Below, piece by piece: positions 50,558-60,318 of a stretch of DNA of 64,000 bases. Location of the stretch: the NCBI RefSeq assembly GCF_001425205.1, contig NZ_LMDW01000001.1, positions 559,928 to 623,927 on the forward strand, given 5' to 3'. Made by a program: the position numbers and the translations under genes. Source of the stretch: Variovorax sp. Root411 (GTDB taxonomy: Bacteria > Pseudomonadota > Gammaproteobacteria > Burkholderiales > Burkholderiaceae_C). Every line of letters begins with the position of its first letter. Positions within the stretch are counted from its first letter, which is position 1. A model generated the notes under the pieces. That model saw nothing but the letters and a program-made list of their open reading frames with translations. It had not been told where the DNA came from and ran no database searches.

Positions 50558-50597
50558 CCCCTCTCCCGCATGCGGAAGAGGGGCTGGGGGTGAGGGG
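50558..50597. repeat. REP-like palindrome between trpA and accD
   Basis: CCCCTCT and AGAGGGG pair around an inner CCGC-AT-GCGG stem, followed by CTGGGGGTGAGGGG. This sequence type (CCCTCTCCC...GGGAGAGGG, then GGTGAGGG) is a widespread extragenic palindrome in high-GC proteobacteria. It lies in the 66-bp gap between trpA and accD and could stabilise the upstream mRNA or damp expression of accD. Only one copy is in the window. Confidence 0.6.
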
Positions 50598-50606
50598 CAG
50601 CAGTGA

Positions 50607-51452
50607 TTATCGGCCAGCCGCATTCTTCGGGATAGCCGCCGGCAGCGCGTCGAGCGCCTCGCGGATGCCGGCCAGGAATTCGCGCACCGCCGGCACGACC
50701 TTCTCGCGCGGCTGGTCTTCGATCAACTGGATGATCTTCGTACCGATCACGACCGCATCGGCGGCCGAGCCGACCGCCTGCGCGGTGCGCGCATCGCGAA
50801 TGCCGAAGCCCACGCCGACCGGGATGCTCACGTGCTGGCGGATGCGCGGAATCATCTGCCCGACCGCCTCGGTGTCGAGGTGGCCCGCGCCGGTCACGCC
50901 CTTGAGCGACACGTAGTAGACGTAGCCGCTGGCGATGCGCGCGACCTGCGCCATGCGCTCGTCGGTGCTTGTAGGCGCGAGCAGGAAGATCAGGTCGATG
51001 CCGGCTGCCTTCAGGTCCGCAGCGAAGGCTTCGCATTCCTCGGGCGGGTAGTCGACCACCAGCAGGCCATCGACGCCGGCCGCGGCCGCATCGTGGATGA
51101 AGGCCTTCTTGCCGTGTACGAGGTCGTAGCGCTCGACGGGGTTGGCATAGCCCATCAGCACCACGGGCGTGGTCGCGTCCTTCTGGCGGAAGGCGGCGAC
51201 GATGGCCAGCACCTGCTTCATGCCGATGCCCAATGCCAGCGCGGCCTCGCCGGCCTTCTGGATCACGGGGCCATCGGCCATGGGGTCGGAGAAAGGCACG
51301 CCCAGCTCGATCACGTCGGCGCCGGCCTCGACCATGCCGTGCATCAGCTCGGGCGTGATGTCCGCGAACGGGAAACCGGCGGTGACGTAGGGAATGAGGG
51401 CGCGGCGGCCGTCTTTTTTCAGCGCATCGAAGGTGGTTGCAATGCGGCTCAT
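50607..51452 (-). CDS. trpA: Tryptophan synthase alpha chain
   Basis: Cleaves indole-3-glycerol phosphate to indole, which is channelled to TrpB. 281 residues. [10 protein letters not shown] lies near residue 20, [19 protein letters not shown] near 50 carries the catalytic Glu, [13 protein letters not shown] near 105 carries the catalytic Asp, and [10 protein letters not shown] near 210 binds phosphate. The start is ATG 51452 (TGATG overlap with trpB) or the GTG just before it at 51455. Confidence 0.96.
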   Translation of the reverse strand: MSRIATTFDALKKDGRRALIPYVTAGFPFADITPELMHGMVEAGADVIELGVPFSDPMADGPVIQKAGEAALALGIGMKQVLAIVAAFRQKDATTPVVLMGYANPVERYDLVHGKKAFIHDAAAAGVDGLLVVDYPPEECEAFAADLKAAGIDLIFLLAPTSTDERMAQVARIASGYVYYVSLKGVTGAGHLDTEAVGQMIPRIRQHVSIPVGVGFGIRDARTAQAVGSAADAVVIGTKIIQLIEDQPREKVVPAVREFLAGIREALDALPAAIPKNAAGR

Positions 51453-52729
51453 CACTTGCCTCCCTTCACGCTCAGACCGCGCATCGAGGGGCGGTCATAG
51501 AAGTCGACGCCCGACAGGTCGGCCACGGTGCCGATGTCCTTGTCGCCGCGGCCCGAGAGGTTCACCAGGATCGACTGGTCGGGGCGCATGGTCTTCGCGA
51601 GCTTCATCGCGTGGGCCACGGCATGGCTGGATTCGAGCGCTGGAATGATGCCCTCCGTTCGGCACAAATAATGGAAGGCTTCGAGCGCCTCGGTGTCGGT
51701 GATGCCGACGTATTCGGCCCGGCCGATGTCGGCCAGGTACGCGTGCTCGGGGCCCACGCCCGGGTAGTCGAGGCCCGCACTGATGCTGTGGGTCTCGGTG
51801 ATCTGACCGTCCTCGTTCTGCAGCAGGTAGGTGCGGTTGCCGTGCAGCACGCCCGGGCTGCCGCGCAGGATCGAGGCCGAGTGCTTGCCGCTGTCCAGCC
51901 CTTCGCCCGCGGCTTCGACGCCGATCAGGCGCGTGCTGGCGAACGGAATGTACGGATGGAAGATGCCCATCGCATTGCTGCCGCCGCCCACGCAGGCGAC
52001 CACCACGTCGGGCTGCCTACCCTCGGCCTCGCCGGTGATGCCGTCGGCCGCGAGCATGGCCGGCATCTGCGCGATGCACTCGGTGCCGATCACGCTTTGG
52101 AAGTCGCGCACCATGGTCGGGTAGGGGTGCGGGCCGGCCACGGTGCCGATGATGTAGAAGGTGTTTTCGACGTTCGTGACCCAGTCGCGCATCGCCTCGT
52201 TGAGCGCGTCCTTCAGCGTCTTGCTGCCCGACTCGACGGGCACGACGGTCGCGCCGAGCAGGTTCATGCGGTAGACGTTCGGGCTCTGGCGCTTCACGTC
52301 CTGGCTGCCCATGTAGACCACGCATTCGAGGCCGTAGCGCGCGCAGATGGTGGCGGTGGCCACGCCGTGCTGGCCGGCGCCGGTTTCGGCGATCACGCGG
52401 GGCTTGCCCATGCGGCGCGCGAGCATCGCCTGCCCGATCACGTTGTTGATCTTGTGCGCGCCGGTGTGATTCAGGTCTTCGCGCTTCAGGTAGATCTGCG
52501 CGCCGCCCATCTCGCGGCTGGTGCGCGCGGCGTGGTAGATCGGCGAGGGACGGCCGACGAAGTGCTTCAGCTCGTAGTGGAATTCGGCAAGGAACGCCGG
52601 ATCGTCCTTGAACCTGGCGTACGCGTCGCGCAGTTCGTTGATTGCGTGCGTGAGCGTTTCGCTCGCGAAAGTGCCGCCGTAGTTGCCGAAATGGCCGGTG
52701 GCATCGGGTTGCTGGTAGTTGCTTTGCAT
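51452..52729 (-). CDS. trpB: Tryptophan synthase beta chain
   Basis: PLP enzyme joining indole and serine into tryptophan. 425 residues, slightly longer than the E. coli protein. [17 protein letters not shown] near residue 85 has the PLP-binding Lys. Also present are [14 protein letters not shown] near 116 with the catalytic Glu, [16 protein letters not shown] for phosphate binding, and GRGDKDI at the end. It follows trpF after a 48-nt gap and overlaps trpA. Confidence 0.97.
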   Translation of the reverse strand: MQSNYQQPDATGHFGNYGGTFASETLTHAINELRDAYARFKDDPAFLAEFHYELKHFVGRPSPIYHAARTSREMGGAQIYLKREDLNHTGAHKINNVIGQAMLARRMGKPRVIAETGAGQHGVATATICARYGLECVVYMGSQDVKRQSPNVYRMNLLGATVVPVESGSKTLKDALNEAMRDWVTNVENTFYIIGTVAGPHPYPTMVRDFQSVIGTECIAQMPAMLAADGITGEAEGRQPDVVVACVGGGSNAMGIFHPYIPFASTRLIGVEAAGEGLDSGKHSASILRGSPGVLHGNRTYLLQNEDGQITETHSISAGLDYPGVGPEHAYLADIGRAEYVGITDTEALEAFHYLCRTEGIIPALESSHAVAHAMKLAKTMRPDQSILVNLSGRGDKDIGTVADLSGVDFYDRPSMRGLSVKGGK

Positions 52730-52777
52730 GATTTCCGATCGGTGGGCCGCAGCCCGACAAACGATCGGCTGCGGCGG

Positions 52778-53473
52778 CTAACTGGAGAAGGATGCGTCGG
52801 CCGCCCTGACGGCTGCGACGAATTGCCGGATCTTTCCGGCGTCCTTGAGGCCCTTGTTCCCGGGACCGTCGATTTCGACGCCCGAGCTCACATCAACGGA
52901 CAGCGTCTTGCAGCGCGTCCGCAGGATGCGAATGCCATCGCTCACGTTTGCAGGTGTGAGCCCACCACTCAAGACGAGGTGAGCGTCGACGGCGGGTGGA
53001 AGAAGTGACCAATCGAATGCCTTGCCGCCACCGCCATAACCTTCGACATGGGCGTCGAGCAGGATGGCCTGGGCGTGGGAGTAATCGGACGCGTATTTTA
53101 CGAGGTCGAAGGCCGCGCCGGCAGCCCCCATCGGAATGCGGGCGGCGCGCATGTAGCGGAAGCGGCCGGGGCCGCTGGCTTCTTCGCACTGCCCGGGCGT
53201 CTCTTCGCCATGGAATTGCGCGATAGCGCCCTTCACATGGGCGAGTGATGCTATGACTTTGGGAGCATCCTCATTCACGAACAACAGCACGGGCGTGATG
53301 AAGGGCGGCAGGCGCGAAGCCAGTTCGGCGGCGCGATCGAGCGTGACGGCGCGAGGGCTTTTCGCGTAGAGCACGAAGCCGATGGCATCGGCGCCCGCTT
53401 CGACCGCGGCAACCACGTCGGCCTCACGCGTGAGGCCGCAGATCTTGATGCGGGTGCGGGAAAGAGCGGTCAT
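52778..53473 (-). CDS. trpF: Phosphoribosylanthranilate isomerase
   Basis: Isomerises phosphoribosylanthranilate in tryptophan synthesis. 231 residues in a small TIM barrel: RIKICGLTREADVVAAVEAG with the catalytic Cys near residue 12, GFVLYAKSPRAVT, AIAQFHGEETP, LDAHVEGYGGGGKAFDW, and LSGGLTPANV with SVDVSSGVE at the phosphate site. It overlaps truA by 4 nt. trpF-trpB-trpA without trpC/D/E nearby is the usual Burkholderiales split of the trp genes. Confidence 0.96.
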   Translation of the reverse strand: MTALSRTRIKICGLTREADVVAAVEAGADAIGFVLYAKSPRAVTLDRAAELASRLPPFITPVLLFVNEDAPKVIASLAHVKGAIAQFHGEETPGQCEEASGPGRFRYMRAARIPMGAAGAAFDLVKYASDYSHAQAILLDAHVEGYGGGGKAFDWSLLPPAVDAHLVLSGGLTPANVSDGIRILRTRCKTLSVDVSSGVEIDGPGNKGLKDAGKIRQFVAAVRAADASFSS

Positions 53474-54291
53474 GGCGGGCCATCATACGGAGCCCCGCCG
53501 GCCTGCAGCGTCGCTTCGGCCGGCAGACCCCACTTGGCGTCGTACAACGGGCCCAGGAAGTACAGGCCGTCCGCGGAGAAGGTGGGCGCCGCCACCTTGC
53601 GGCTGCGCGCCTCGAGCACCTCGGCGATCCATTCGGGCCGTTCGTCGCCGCGGCCGATGCGCACGAGGCAGCCCATCAGGTTGCGGATCATGTGGTGCAG
53701 GAACGCGTCGGCCTCGAACTCGAAATGCCAGCGGCAGCGTTCGCCTTCGCCGACCCGCGTGATTCGGATGCGGCGCAGGTTCTTCACGGGCGACCTGGCC
53801 TGGCAGGCCGAGGCGCGGAACGAACTGAAGTCATGCGTGCCGATGAGCACGGCGGCGGCTTTGCGCATCGCATCGCCGTCGAGCGCATGCATCGACCAGC
53901 CGACCCGGCCTGAATCCAGGCTGGGCCGCACCGGCGACTGCGAGAGCACGTAGAGGTAGCGGCGTGCCAGCGCGCTCGCGCGGCAATGGAATTCGTCGGG
54001 CACAGGGTGCGCCCATTGCACCGCGATGTCGTCAGGCAGGAAGCGGTTGGTGCCGCGCATCCAGGAGAAGGGTTCGCGCTCGACATCGGTGTCGAAGTGC
54101 ACCACCTGCATCAGCGCGTGTACGCCGGCATCGGTGCGGCCGGCGCACAGCGTGCCGATCTTGCCGGATGGCTGCGCGGCGAACTTCGCGAGGGCCGCTT
54201 CGAGCTTGTCCTGCACCGTGCGGCCCGAGCGCTGGCTTTGCCAGCCCTCGTACGCCTGGCCGTTGTACCGGATGCCGAGCGCCAGCCTCAC
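53470..54291 (-). CDS. truA: tRNA pseudouridine synthase A
   Basis: Makes pseudouridine at positions 38-40 of the tRNA anticodon arm. 273 residues starting at GTG 54291: MRLALGIRYNGQAYEGWQ, with the catalytic Asp in CAGRTDAGVHALMQV near residue 51 and FEFEADAFLHHMIRNLMG near 182. It lies 30 nt after fimV and overlaps trpF by 4 nt. truA between fimV and trpF is a conserved arrangement. Confidence 0.96.
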   Translation of the reverse strand: MRLALGIRYNGQAYEGWQSQRSGRTVQDKLEAALAKFAAQPSGKIGTLCAGRTDAGVHALMQVVHFDTDVEREPFSWMRGTNRFLPDDIAVQWAHPVPDEFHCRASALARRYLYVLSQSPVRPSLDSGRVGWSMHALDGDAMRKAAAVLIGTHDFSSFRASACQARSPVKNLRRIRITRVGEGERCRWHFEFEADAFLHHMIRNLMGCLVRIGRGDERPEWIAEVLEARSRKVAAPTFSADGLYFLGPLYDAKWGLPAEATLQAGGAPYDGPP

Positions 54292-54321
54292 GAATTCAGG
54301 GGACGGAACAACAACAACCGC

Positions 54322-57120
54322 TCAGCGCAGTTCCGCGAGCAGCTGACGGGCTTGCGACTTGAGATCGCCAGCGCTTTCGGCTTCGACTTCCTCGACCAGC
54401 GAACGGGCGCCTTCGACGTCGCCGATCGCTTGCAGTTCGCGAGCCAACGACAGTTTGACGGCGTGCGGGCTGTCGTCGCCTTCATCGTCATCGTGCGTGG
54501 CGGCTGCGGGCTTGGCGGTTTCGACCGGTCGGGCGGCCGGCAGGCCCGCCAGCGCGCTCATGTCGAACTCGATGAAGCCCGAGTCGGCCGGCAGCGCATT
54601 GCGCAGCATGGCGGGGCGGGTGTTGTCTGCATCGCTCAGCGAACCCGGGAGCGTGTCGGCCGTCAGCGCGCCGGGGGCGGTGTCGAAATCGTTTTCGAGA
54701 TCGACAGGCGTTGCAGCGTGGCCGTTCGACAGGGGTGCTGGGGGGCGCGCGGTCGTCGGGGCGGACGCGTAGATCGACTTCGGCAGGCTGGCGCTGACCG
54801 GTGCATGTTGCTGGGCCGGTGCGGGGGCGGGGGCCGGCGGCGTGGTCAGGTCGAGGTCGAAGTCCAGCGGTGCCACAGAAGGCACGAAGGCGGGCGGTGC
54901 AACGGCAACCGGCGGCGCAACGGGAGCGGGTGCTGCCGGCTTGGCGGCCGCGGCGAGAGCGCCCGCGAAGGCGGCCGTCTCGGCCGCGCTGGCGCCGCCG
55001 CTGCGGGGAGCGCCCGATTCGTACAGCGGGTTGCCCGGATCGAGATCCTTGCCCATGTCGACCACACGGTTCCAGTCGGAGCCGAGGCCGCCCGTCAGCT
55101 TGTGCACTTCGGTGGCGAGGCCTTCGTAGGCACGCACGTCGCGGCGCTTGGCGTGGATTTCGAGCAGCTTGAGGTGGATGGCGGTGCGGTCCGGATTCAG
55201 GCGCAGCGCTTCGCGCAGGATTTCCTCGGCCTGCAGGTCGCGGCCATAGGCCAGGTAGACGTCGGCTTCGGCCACGGGATCGACATCGCCCGCGTCGAGC
55301 TGGCTCGGCGAGTACGACAGCGACGAGACGGTGGAGTCGCCGCGATGCTTCGTGTCGACCGACTCGCCGCCGCTGGCGCCGAAGAACGAGTCCTTCGGGA
55401 TGCGGCTTTCGAGGAACACGCTCTCGCTCATTTCCTCGCGCCGGCGGCCCAGCACGCGGTACAGCAGGAAGCCGATCAGCAGCGCGATCAGCGCCGCGCC
55501 GGCCAGCATCAGCGGGTTGTCCAGCAGCTCTTCGAGGAAGGTGGGCTCCGGCGGGGGAGGCGGTGCCGACTTCTTCACGGCCGGCTTGGGCGCCGTGGCA
55601 GCCACGGCGGCGCTCGCAGCCGGGGTTGCGGGGGCAGCGGCTGCATCGGTTGCGGCTGCTGCCGGTGCGGCAGTGGCCGCCTCTGCCGCCGGGGCAGGAG
55701 CGGGGGCGGCAGCCGTCGCCTCGGGCGTGGGTGCGGCAGGGCTTGGTGCGGCTGTTGCTGCTGCGGGAGCTGCAGGTGCGGCCGCGGCGACAGGAGCGGG
55801 GACTGGCGCCGGCGCGGCAACAGGGGTCGGGCTTGCTGCGACCGGAGGCGCGATCGTCGCACTGGTGGCCGGTGTCGGAACCGGGATGCCCGGCTTCGCC
55901 GGTGCCGGTGCGGCGGCAGCAGGTGCCGACGAACCGGTGCCCGTTGCGGCCTTGAGCTTGTTCAGCTCGCTGATGTTCTTCGACAGTTCAGCGACGCGGT
56001 TGCTGCTGTCCTGCGCCTGGCGGCTCTGGGCGACCTTTTCGTCGGCGGCGCGGGTGGCCGCATTGCCTTGCGAGATCGTGAGCTTGTCGGGCGTGCTGGC
56101 CGCGGCATTGCGGTCTTCGACGTTGGCCTGCAGCTTGCCCGAGGCCTTGCGGCTCGCGGCGGCCACATTCGAGGTCGGCGCGTTGTCGGCCAGTCGCTGG
56201 CGATAGGCGCCGAAGTCGCGGCTCTGTGCCGTGACTGTGCGGCGAGCCTCGTCCGGCAGGATGGCGGCCGCCTCGGCGCCGCTCGGCAGATCGAGCACGG
56301 CGCCGGCGCGCATGCGGTTGATGTTGCCGCCCGAGAACGCATCCGGATTGGCGAGCAGCAGCGCCACCAGCATCTGGTCCAGGGACACGTCGGCGGGCTT
56401 GTGCGCGGCCGCGATCTTGCTGGCGGTGTCGCCGCGCTGCACCGTGACCTGTTCGCCGCCACTGCTGCGAGCAGGGGCGGCTGCAGTGACGGGCGCGGGC
56501 GCTGCGGCGGCCGGTGCCGGCGCCGCGGGTGCTGCCGATGGCGCCGCCACAGGGGCGCGTTCGCGGCGCGCACGGGCTGCCGGGGCAGCGCGTTCCGTCG
56601 GCGTGGCGATCTGGGGTGCGATGGACGTGGCCGGCGCGCTGGTCGCTGGCTGGCGCGTGGCCGGCGGATCGAGCAGCACGGTGTAGTCCCGCACGATCCG
56701 GCCCGAGGCACCGTTGGCTTCGAGCAGCAGGTCGATGAACGGATCGTTCAACGGGCGGTTGCCGCTCAGGCGCACCACGTACTGGCCGCCGGCGCGCCGC
56801 TGCAGCGTCGCCTTGACGTCGCTCAGTGCCGCGTTGTACGGAACGCCCGCGTTCTTGAAGGCTTCGGCCGTGGCGATGTTGATTTTCAGACCGTCCGCCT
56901 CGTTGGCGGCGATTTCGGTCACGTCGATCTCGGCGCGCAACGGTTCGCCCAGGGCCGATTGCACCTTCAGCTGACCCAGCGCGAAGGCGCTGGCATCGGG
57001 GCTGGCGATGCCCAGGGCCACGGCTGCCGCCGCACCAAGGATGGAAAGGCGCCAGCCATTCGATGGCAGAAGCGGGCGAGCGGCCGATGGGCTGGCCGCA
57101 GGCAACAGATGTCTTGTCAT
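54322..57120 (-). CDS. fimV: FimV/HubP-like polar LysM protein
   Basis: Inner-membrane polar organiser that promotes type IV pilus assembly and twitching in Pseudomonas. 932 residues. A signal-like hydrophobic N-terminus (about 24-42) is followed by the FimV N-terminal domain (FALGQLKVQSALGEPLRAEI). A LysM peptidoglycan-binding module lies at about 222-285 (VTVQRGDTASKIAAAHKPAD). A very Ala/Pro-rich linker precedes one membrane segment near 543-565. The cytoplasmic TPR region is at about 615-690 (AEEILREALRLNPDRT), and the FimV C-terminal motif is near 890-930 (VKLSLARELQAIGDVEGARS). No pilus genes are in this window. Confidence 0.92.
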   Translation of the reverse strand: MTRHLLPAASPSAARPLLPSNGWRLSILGAAAAVALGIASPDASAFALGQLKVQSALGEPLRAEIDVTEIAANEADGLKINIATAEAFKNAGVPYNAALSDVKATLQRRAGGQYVVRLSGNRPLNDPFIDLLLEANGASGRIVRDYTVLLDPPATRQPATSAPATSIAPQIATPTERAAPAARARRERAPVAAPSAAPAAPAPAAAAPAPVTAAAPARSSGGEQVTVQRGDTASKIAAAHKPADVSLDQMLVALLLANPDAFSGGNINRMRAGAVLDLPSGAEAAAILPDEARRTVTAQSRDFGAYRQRLADNAPTSNVAAASRKASGKLQANVEDRNAAASTPDKLTISQGNAATRAADEKVAQSRQAQDSSNRVAELSKNISELNKLKAATGTGSSAPAAAAPAPAKPGIPVPTPATSATIAPPVAASPTPVAAPAPVPAPVAAAAPAAPAAATAAPSPAAPTPEATAAAPAPAPAAEAATAAPAAAATDAAAAPATPAASAAVAATAPKPAVKKSAPPPPPEPTFLEELLDNPLMLAGAALIALLIGFLLYRVLGRRREEMSESVFLESRIPKDSFFGASGGESVDTKHRGDSTVSSLSYSPSQLDAGDVDPVAEADVYLAYGRDLQAEEILREALRLNPDRTAIHLKLLEIHAKRRDVRAYEGLATEVHKLTGGLGSDWNRVVDMGKDLDPGNPLYESGAPRSGGASAAETAAFAGALAAAAKPAAPAPVAPPVAVAPPAFVPSVAPLDFDLDLTTPPAPAPAPAQQHAPVSASLPKSIYASAPTTARPPAPLSNGHAATPVDLENDFDTAPGALTADTLPGSLSDADNTRPAMLRNALPADSGFIEFDMSALAGLPAARPVETAKPAAATHDDDEGDDSPHAVKLSLARELQAIGDVEGARSLVEEVEAESAGDLKSQARQLLAELR

Positions 57121-57289
57121 GCTGATAGGGGGCGGCTCAGGCCCAGAATTTGTAAGAGGACGTTAGCATCATCACCGGGTACTGACAAGGCAGTGCGCGT
57201 GTTCTACCCAGTGCGCGCATACTTACGATCACATCTTCCGTTGCCATAAGGCAACAGTTTGTGTTTCAAAAGGCCCTGAGCTGCCCGCA
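57121..57289. other. Intergenic region asd-fimV
   Basis: 169 bp without a gene. It holds a GTTGCC-ATAA-GGCAAC hairpin near 57241-57256 that has no T-run on the minus strand, so it is not a convincing terminator for asd. It probably contains the fimV promoter, but no clear -35/-10 pair is visible. Confidence 0.35.
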
Positions 57290-58435
57290 TCAGGTTTCGA
57301 GCAGGATGCGCAGCATGCGGCGCAGCGGTTCCGCGGCACCCCACAGCAGCTGGTCGCCGATGGTGAAGGCGCCGACGTACTCTGGGCCCATCGCCAGCTT
57401 GCGGATGCGGCCGACCGGGATGTTCATGGTGCCCGTCACGGCCACCGGAGTGAGGTCCTTCACGGTGGCTTCACGCGTGTTCGGCACGACCTTCGCCCAG
57501 GGGTTGTCGGCGGCGATCATCGCTTCGATGTCGGCCAGGGGCACGTCCTTCTTGAGCTTGAAGGTCAGCGCCTGGCTGTGGCAGCGCATCGCGCCGACGC
57601 GCACGCAGAAGCCATCGACCGGCACGGCGGCGGTGCCGAAGCCCGCGCCCTGGCCCAGGATCTTGTTGGTTTCAGCGCCGGCCTTCCACTCCTCCTTGGA
57701 CATGCCGTCGCCCAGGTCCTTGTCGATCCAGGGGATCAGCGAGCCGCCCAGCGGCGCGCCGAAATTGGCCGTCTCAGCGGCGCTCAGGTTCTGCTGCTTG
57801 TGCAGCACCTTGCGGTCGATTTCGAGGATGGCCGACTTCGGATCGTCCAGCAGCGCGCGCACTTCGGCGTTCAGGGTGCCGAACTGGGTCAGCAGCTCGC
57901 GCATGTGCTGCGCGCCGCCGCCAGAGGCTGCCTGGTAGGTCATGCTGGTCATCCACTCGACCAGGCCGGCCTTGTAGAGGGCGCCCACGCCCATGAGCAT
58001 GCAGCTCACGGTGCAGTTGCCGCCAATCCAGTTCTTGCCGCCGTTGGCGAGCGCGTTCTGGATCACCGGCAGGTTGACGGGGTCGAGCACGATGATCGCG
58101 TCGTCCTGCATGCGCAGGGTGGAGGCGGCGTCGATCCAGTGCCCCGCCCAGCCAGCGGCGCGCAGCTTGGGGAACACCTCGCTGGTGTAGTCGCCGCCCT
58201 GGCAGGTGATGACGATGTCGCACTTCTTCAGTGCCTCGATGTCGTTCGCATCCTTCAGCGCGGTTTCGTTCCTGGCCATGGCCGGAGCCTTGCCGCCAGC
58301 GTTGGAGGTCGAGAAGAAGACCGGCTCGATGAGGCCGAAGTCGCCTTCGGCCTGCATGCGGTCCATCAGGACCGAGCCGACCATGCCGCGCCAGCCAACG
58401 AGGCCGACCAGAGGTTGATTGGATGCGTTCGCCAT
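57290..58435 (-). CDS. asd: Aspartate-semialdehyde dehydrogenase
   Basis: Reduces aspartyl phosphate, the branch point to lysine/DAP, threonine and methionine. 381 residues. [18 protein letters not shown] is the NADP-binding start, and [18 protein letters not shown] near residue 133 holds the catalytic Cys. [19 protein letters not shown] and [16 protein letters not shown] lie near the active-site His. The protein is of the enterobacterial type. It follows leuB by 89 nt and precedes fimV. Confidence 0.96.
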   Translation of the reverse strand: MANASNQPLVGLVGWRGMVGSVLMDRMQAEGDFGLIEPVFFSTSNAGGKAPAMARNETALKDANDIEALKKCDIVITCQGGDYTSEVFPKLRAAGWAGHWIDAASTLRMQDDAIIVLDPVNLPVIQNALANGGKNWIGGNCTVSCMLMGVGALYKAGLVEWMTSMTYQAASGGGAQHMRELLTQFGTLNAEVRALLDDPKSAILEIDRKVLHKQQNLSAAETANFGAPLGGSLIPWIDKDLGDGMSKEEWKAGAETNKILGQGAGFGTAAVPVDGFCVRVGAMRCHSQALTFKLKKDVPLADIEAMIAADNPWAKVVPNTREATVKDLTPVAVTGTMNIPVGRIRKLAMGPEYVGAFTIGDQLLWGAAEPLRRMLRILLET

Positions 58436-58524
58436 TTCAGTTTGCCCTTGTGAAAAAGAAAGAAGTTGTCTTTTTTGCCCCCGACTCGTCGAGCCGGGGA
58501 GGGGCGTGACGAAGCGGGCTGCGG

Positions 58525-59613
58525 TTAGCCGGTAATCGTCTTTTTGGTGATTGCTGCAATGACCGCGTCGCCCATTTCGCGGGTGCCGACGCGCTTCGTA
58601 CCTTCTGACCAGATGTCGCCCGTGCGCAGCCCTGAAGCGAGCACGTCCTTGACCGCCGACTCGATACGGTCGGCAGCTTCGGGCTGGTTGAGTGAAAAGC
58701 GAAGCATCATGGCAGCAGACAGGATTGTAGCCAAAGGATTGGCAACCCCTTTGCCGGCAATGTCCGGCGCGCTGCCGTGGCTGGGCTCGTACAGGCCCTG
58801 GTTGCTCGAATTGAGCGATGCCGAGGGCAGCATGCCAATGGAGCCGGTGAGCATCGCGGCCTCGTCCGAGAGGATGTCGCCGAACATGTTGCCGGTGACG
58901 ACCACGTCGAATTTCTTGGGCGCCTTCACGAGCTGCATGGCCGCGTTGTCGACGTACATGTGGTCGAGCTCGACGTCCGGATAGTCCTTGTGCACCTCCG
59001 TGACGACGTCTTTCCAGAACTGGAAGGTCTCGAGCACATTGGCCTTGTCCACGCTGGTCACGCGCTTGCTGCGCTTGCGGGCGGCCTCGAAGGCGACGCG
59101 GGCGATCCGCTCGATCTCGGGGCGCGAGTAGCGCATCGTGTCGAAGGCCTCTTCGGCACCCGGGAAATGACCGTCAACGGCGGTGCGGCGGCCGCGCGGC
59201 TGGCCGAAGTAGATGTCGCCGGTCAGCTCGCGAATGATCAGGATGTCCAGGCCCGCGATCAGCTCGGGCTTCAGGCTCGAGGCGCCCACCAGCTGCTCGT
59301 AGCAGATGGCCGGGCGGAAGTTCGCGAACAGCCCCAGGTTCTTGCGCAGCCCCAGGATGGCCTGCTCGGGGCGCAGCGGGCGGTCGAGCTTGTCGTACTT
59401 CCAGTCGCCGACCGCGCCGAACAGCACCGCGTCGGATTCCTTCGCGAGCTTGAGCGTCGAATCGGGCAGCGGATGGCCGTGCGCCTCGTAGGCCGCGCCG
59501 CCGACCAGCGCCGGCTCCATCTCGAACTTCAGGTCGAGCACATTGAGCACCTTGACGGCTTCCGCCACGATTTCGGTGCCGATGCCGTCACCTGGGAGAA
59601 CTGCGATTTTCAT
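58525..59613 (-). CDS. leuB: 3-isopropylmalate dehydrogenase
   Basis: Oxidative decarboxylation in leucine synthesis, NAD and divalent-metal dependent. 362 residues. It begins [20 protein letters not shown], with [20 protein letters not shown] near residue 80, [15 protein letters not shown] near 130, the dehydrogenase signature around [16 protein letters not shown], and [18 protein letters not shown]. It follows leuD by 37 nt. ATG 59613 gives the normal N-terminus. Confidence 0.97.
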   Translation of the reverse strand: MKIAVLPGDGIGTEIVAEAVKVLNVLDLKFEMEPALVGGAAYEAHGHPLPDSTLKLAKESDAVLFGAVGDWKYDKLDRPLRPEQAILGLRKNLGLFANFRPAICYEQLVGASSLKPELIAGLDILIIRELTGDIYFGQPRGRRTAVDGHFPGAEEAFDTMRYSRPEIERIARVAFEAARKRSKRVTSVDKANVLETFQFWKDVVTEVHKDYPDVELDHMYVDNAAMQLVKAPKKFDVVVTGNMFGDILSDEAAMLTGSIGMLPSASLNSSNQGLYEPSHGSAPDIAGKGVANPLATILSAAMMLRFSLNQPEAADRIESAVKDVLASGLRTGDIWSEGTKRVGTREMGDAVIAAITKKTITG

Positions 59614-59650
59614 AAGTTGATCTGAGGTTTGAATACGGAAATGCGGACGT

Positions 59651-60301
59651 TCAGGAAATCATCGTATGCGCGAGCCAAGGCTTCTGCGCCAGGCGCTCGG
59701 CCTCGAAGGCCTTGATCTTGTCCTTGTGGCGCAGCGTCAGGCCGATGTCGTCCAGTCCGTTGATCAGGCAGTACTTGCGGAAGGCCTGCACGTCGAACGC
59801 GAACTCGCCGCCGTCCGGCTTCACGACCACCTGGCGCTCCAGGTCGATGGTCAGCGAATAACCCGGGAAGGCGAAGGCCTCGTCGAACAACTGCGAGACC
59901 TGCGCTTCGGGCAGCACGATCGGCAGCAGGCCGTTCTTGAAGCTGTTGTTGAAGAAGATGTCGGCGTAGCTCGGCGCGATGATCGCGCGGAAGCCGAACT
60001 GGTCGAGCGCCCAGGGTGCGTGCTCGCGCGACGAGCCGCAGCCGAAGTTCTTGCGCGCCAGCAGCACCGAAGCGCCCGCGTAGCGCGGCTGGTTCAGCAC
60101 GAAGTCGGGGTTCGGCTTGCGGCTGGCCGGGTCCTGGCCCGGAAAGCCGGCGTCGAGGTAGCGCCACTCATCGAACAGGTTCACGCCGAAACCGGTCTTC
60201 TTGATCGATTTGAGGAACTGCTTCGGAATGATCGCGTCGGTGTCGACGTTCTCGCGGTCCATGGGGGCCACGAGGCCCTTGTGCACGGTGAATTTCTGCA
60301 T
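59651..60301 (-). CDS. leuD: 3-isopropylmalate dehydratase small subunit
   Basis: Small subunit of the isopropylmalate isomerase; pairs with LeuC. 216 residues: [20 protein letters not shown] near residue 20 and [20 protein letters not shown] near 80, the swivelling domain signature. The open frame continues upstream through the leuC end, but ATG 60301 gives the family length. leuC stops 17 nt upstream. Confidence 0.97.
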   Translation of the reverse strand: MQKFTVHKGLVAPMDRENVDTDAIIPKQFLKSIKKTGFGVNLFDEWRYLDAGFPGQDPASRKPNPDFVLNQPRYAGASVLLARKNFGCGSSREHAPWALDQFGFRAIIAPSYADIFFNNSFKNGLLPIVLPEAQVSQLFDEAFAFPGYSLTIDLERQVVVKPDGGEFAFDVQAFRKYCLINGLDDIGLTLRHKDKIKAFEAERLAQKPWLAHTMIS

Positions 60302-60318
60302 GTGAATCTCTTGTGGGT

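Noticed and set aside
53986-57249. A 1087-residue plus-strand ORF
   Set aside because: Antisense to truA and fimV, low-complexity Arg/Gly/Cys composition derived from the FimV Ala/Pro linker.
58470-58502. CCCCG...CGGGG inverted repeat between leuB and asd as a terminator
   Set aside because: On the coding (minus) strand it is followed by A residues, not T, so it is unlikely to terminate leuB transcription.
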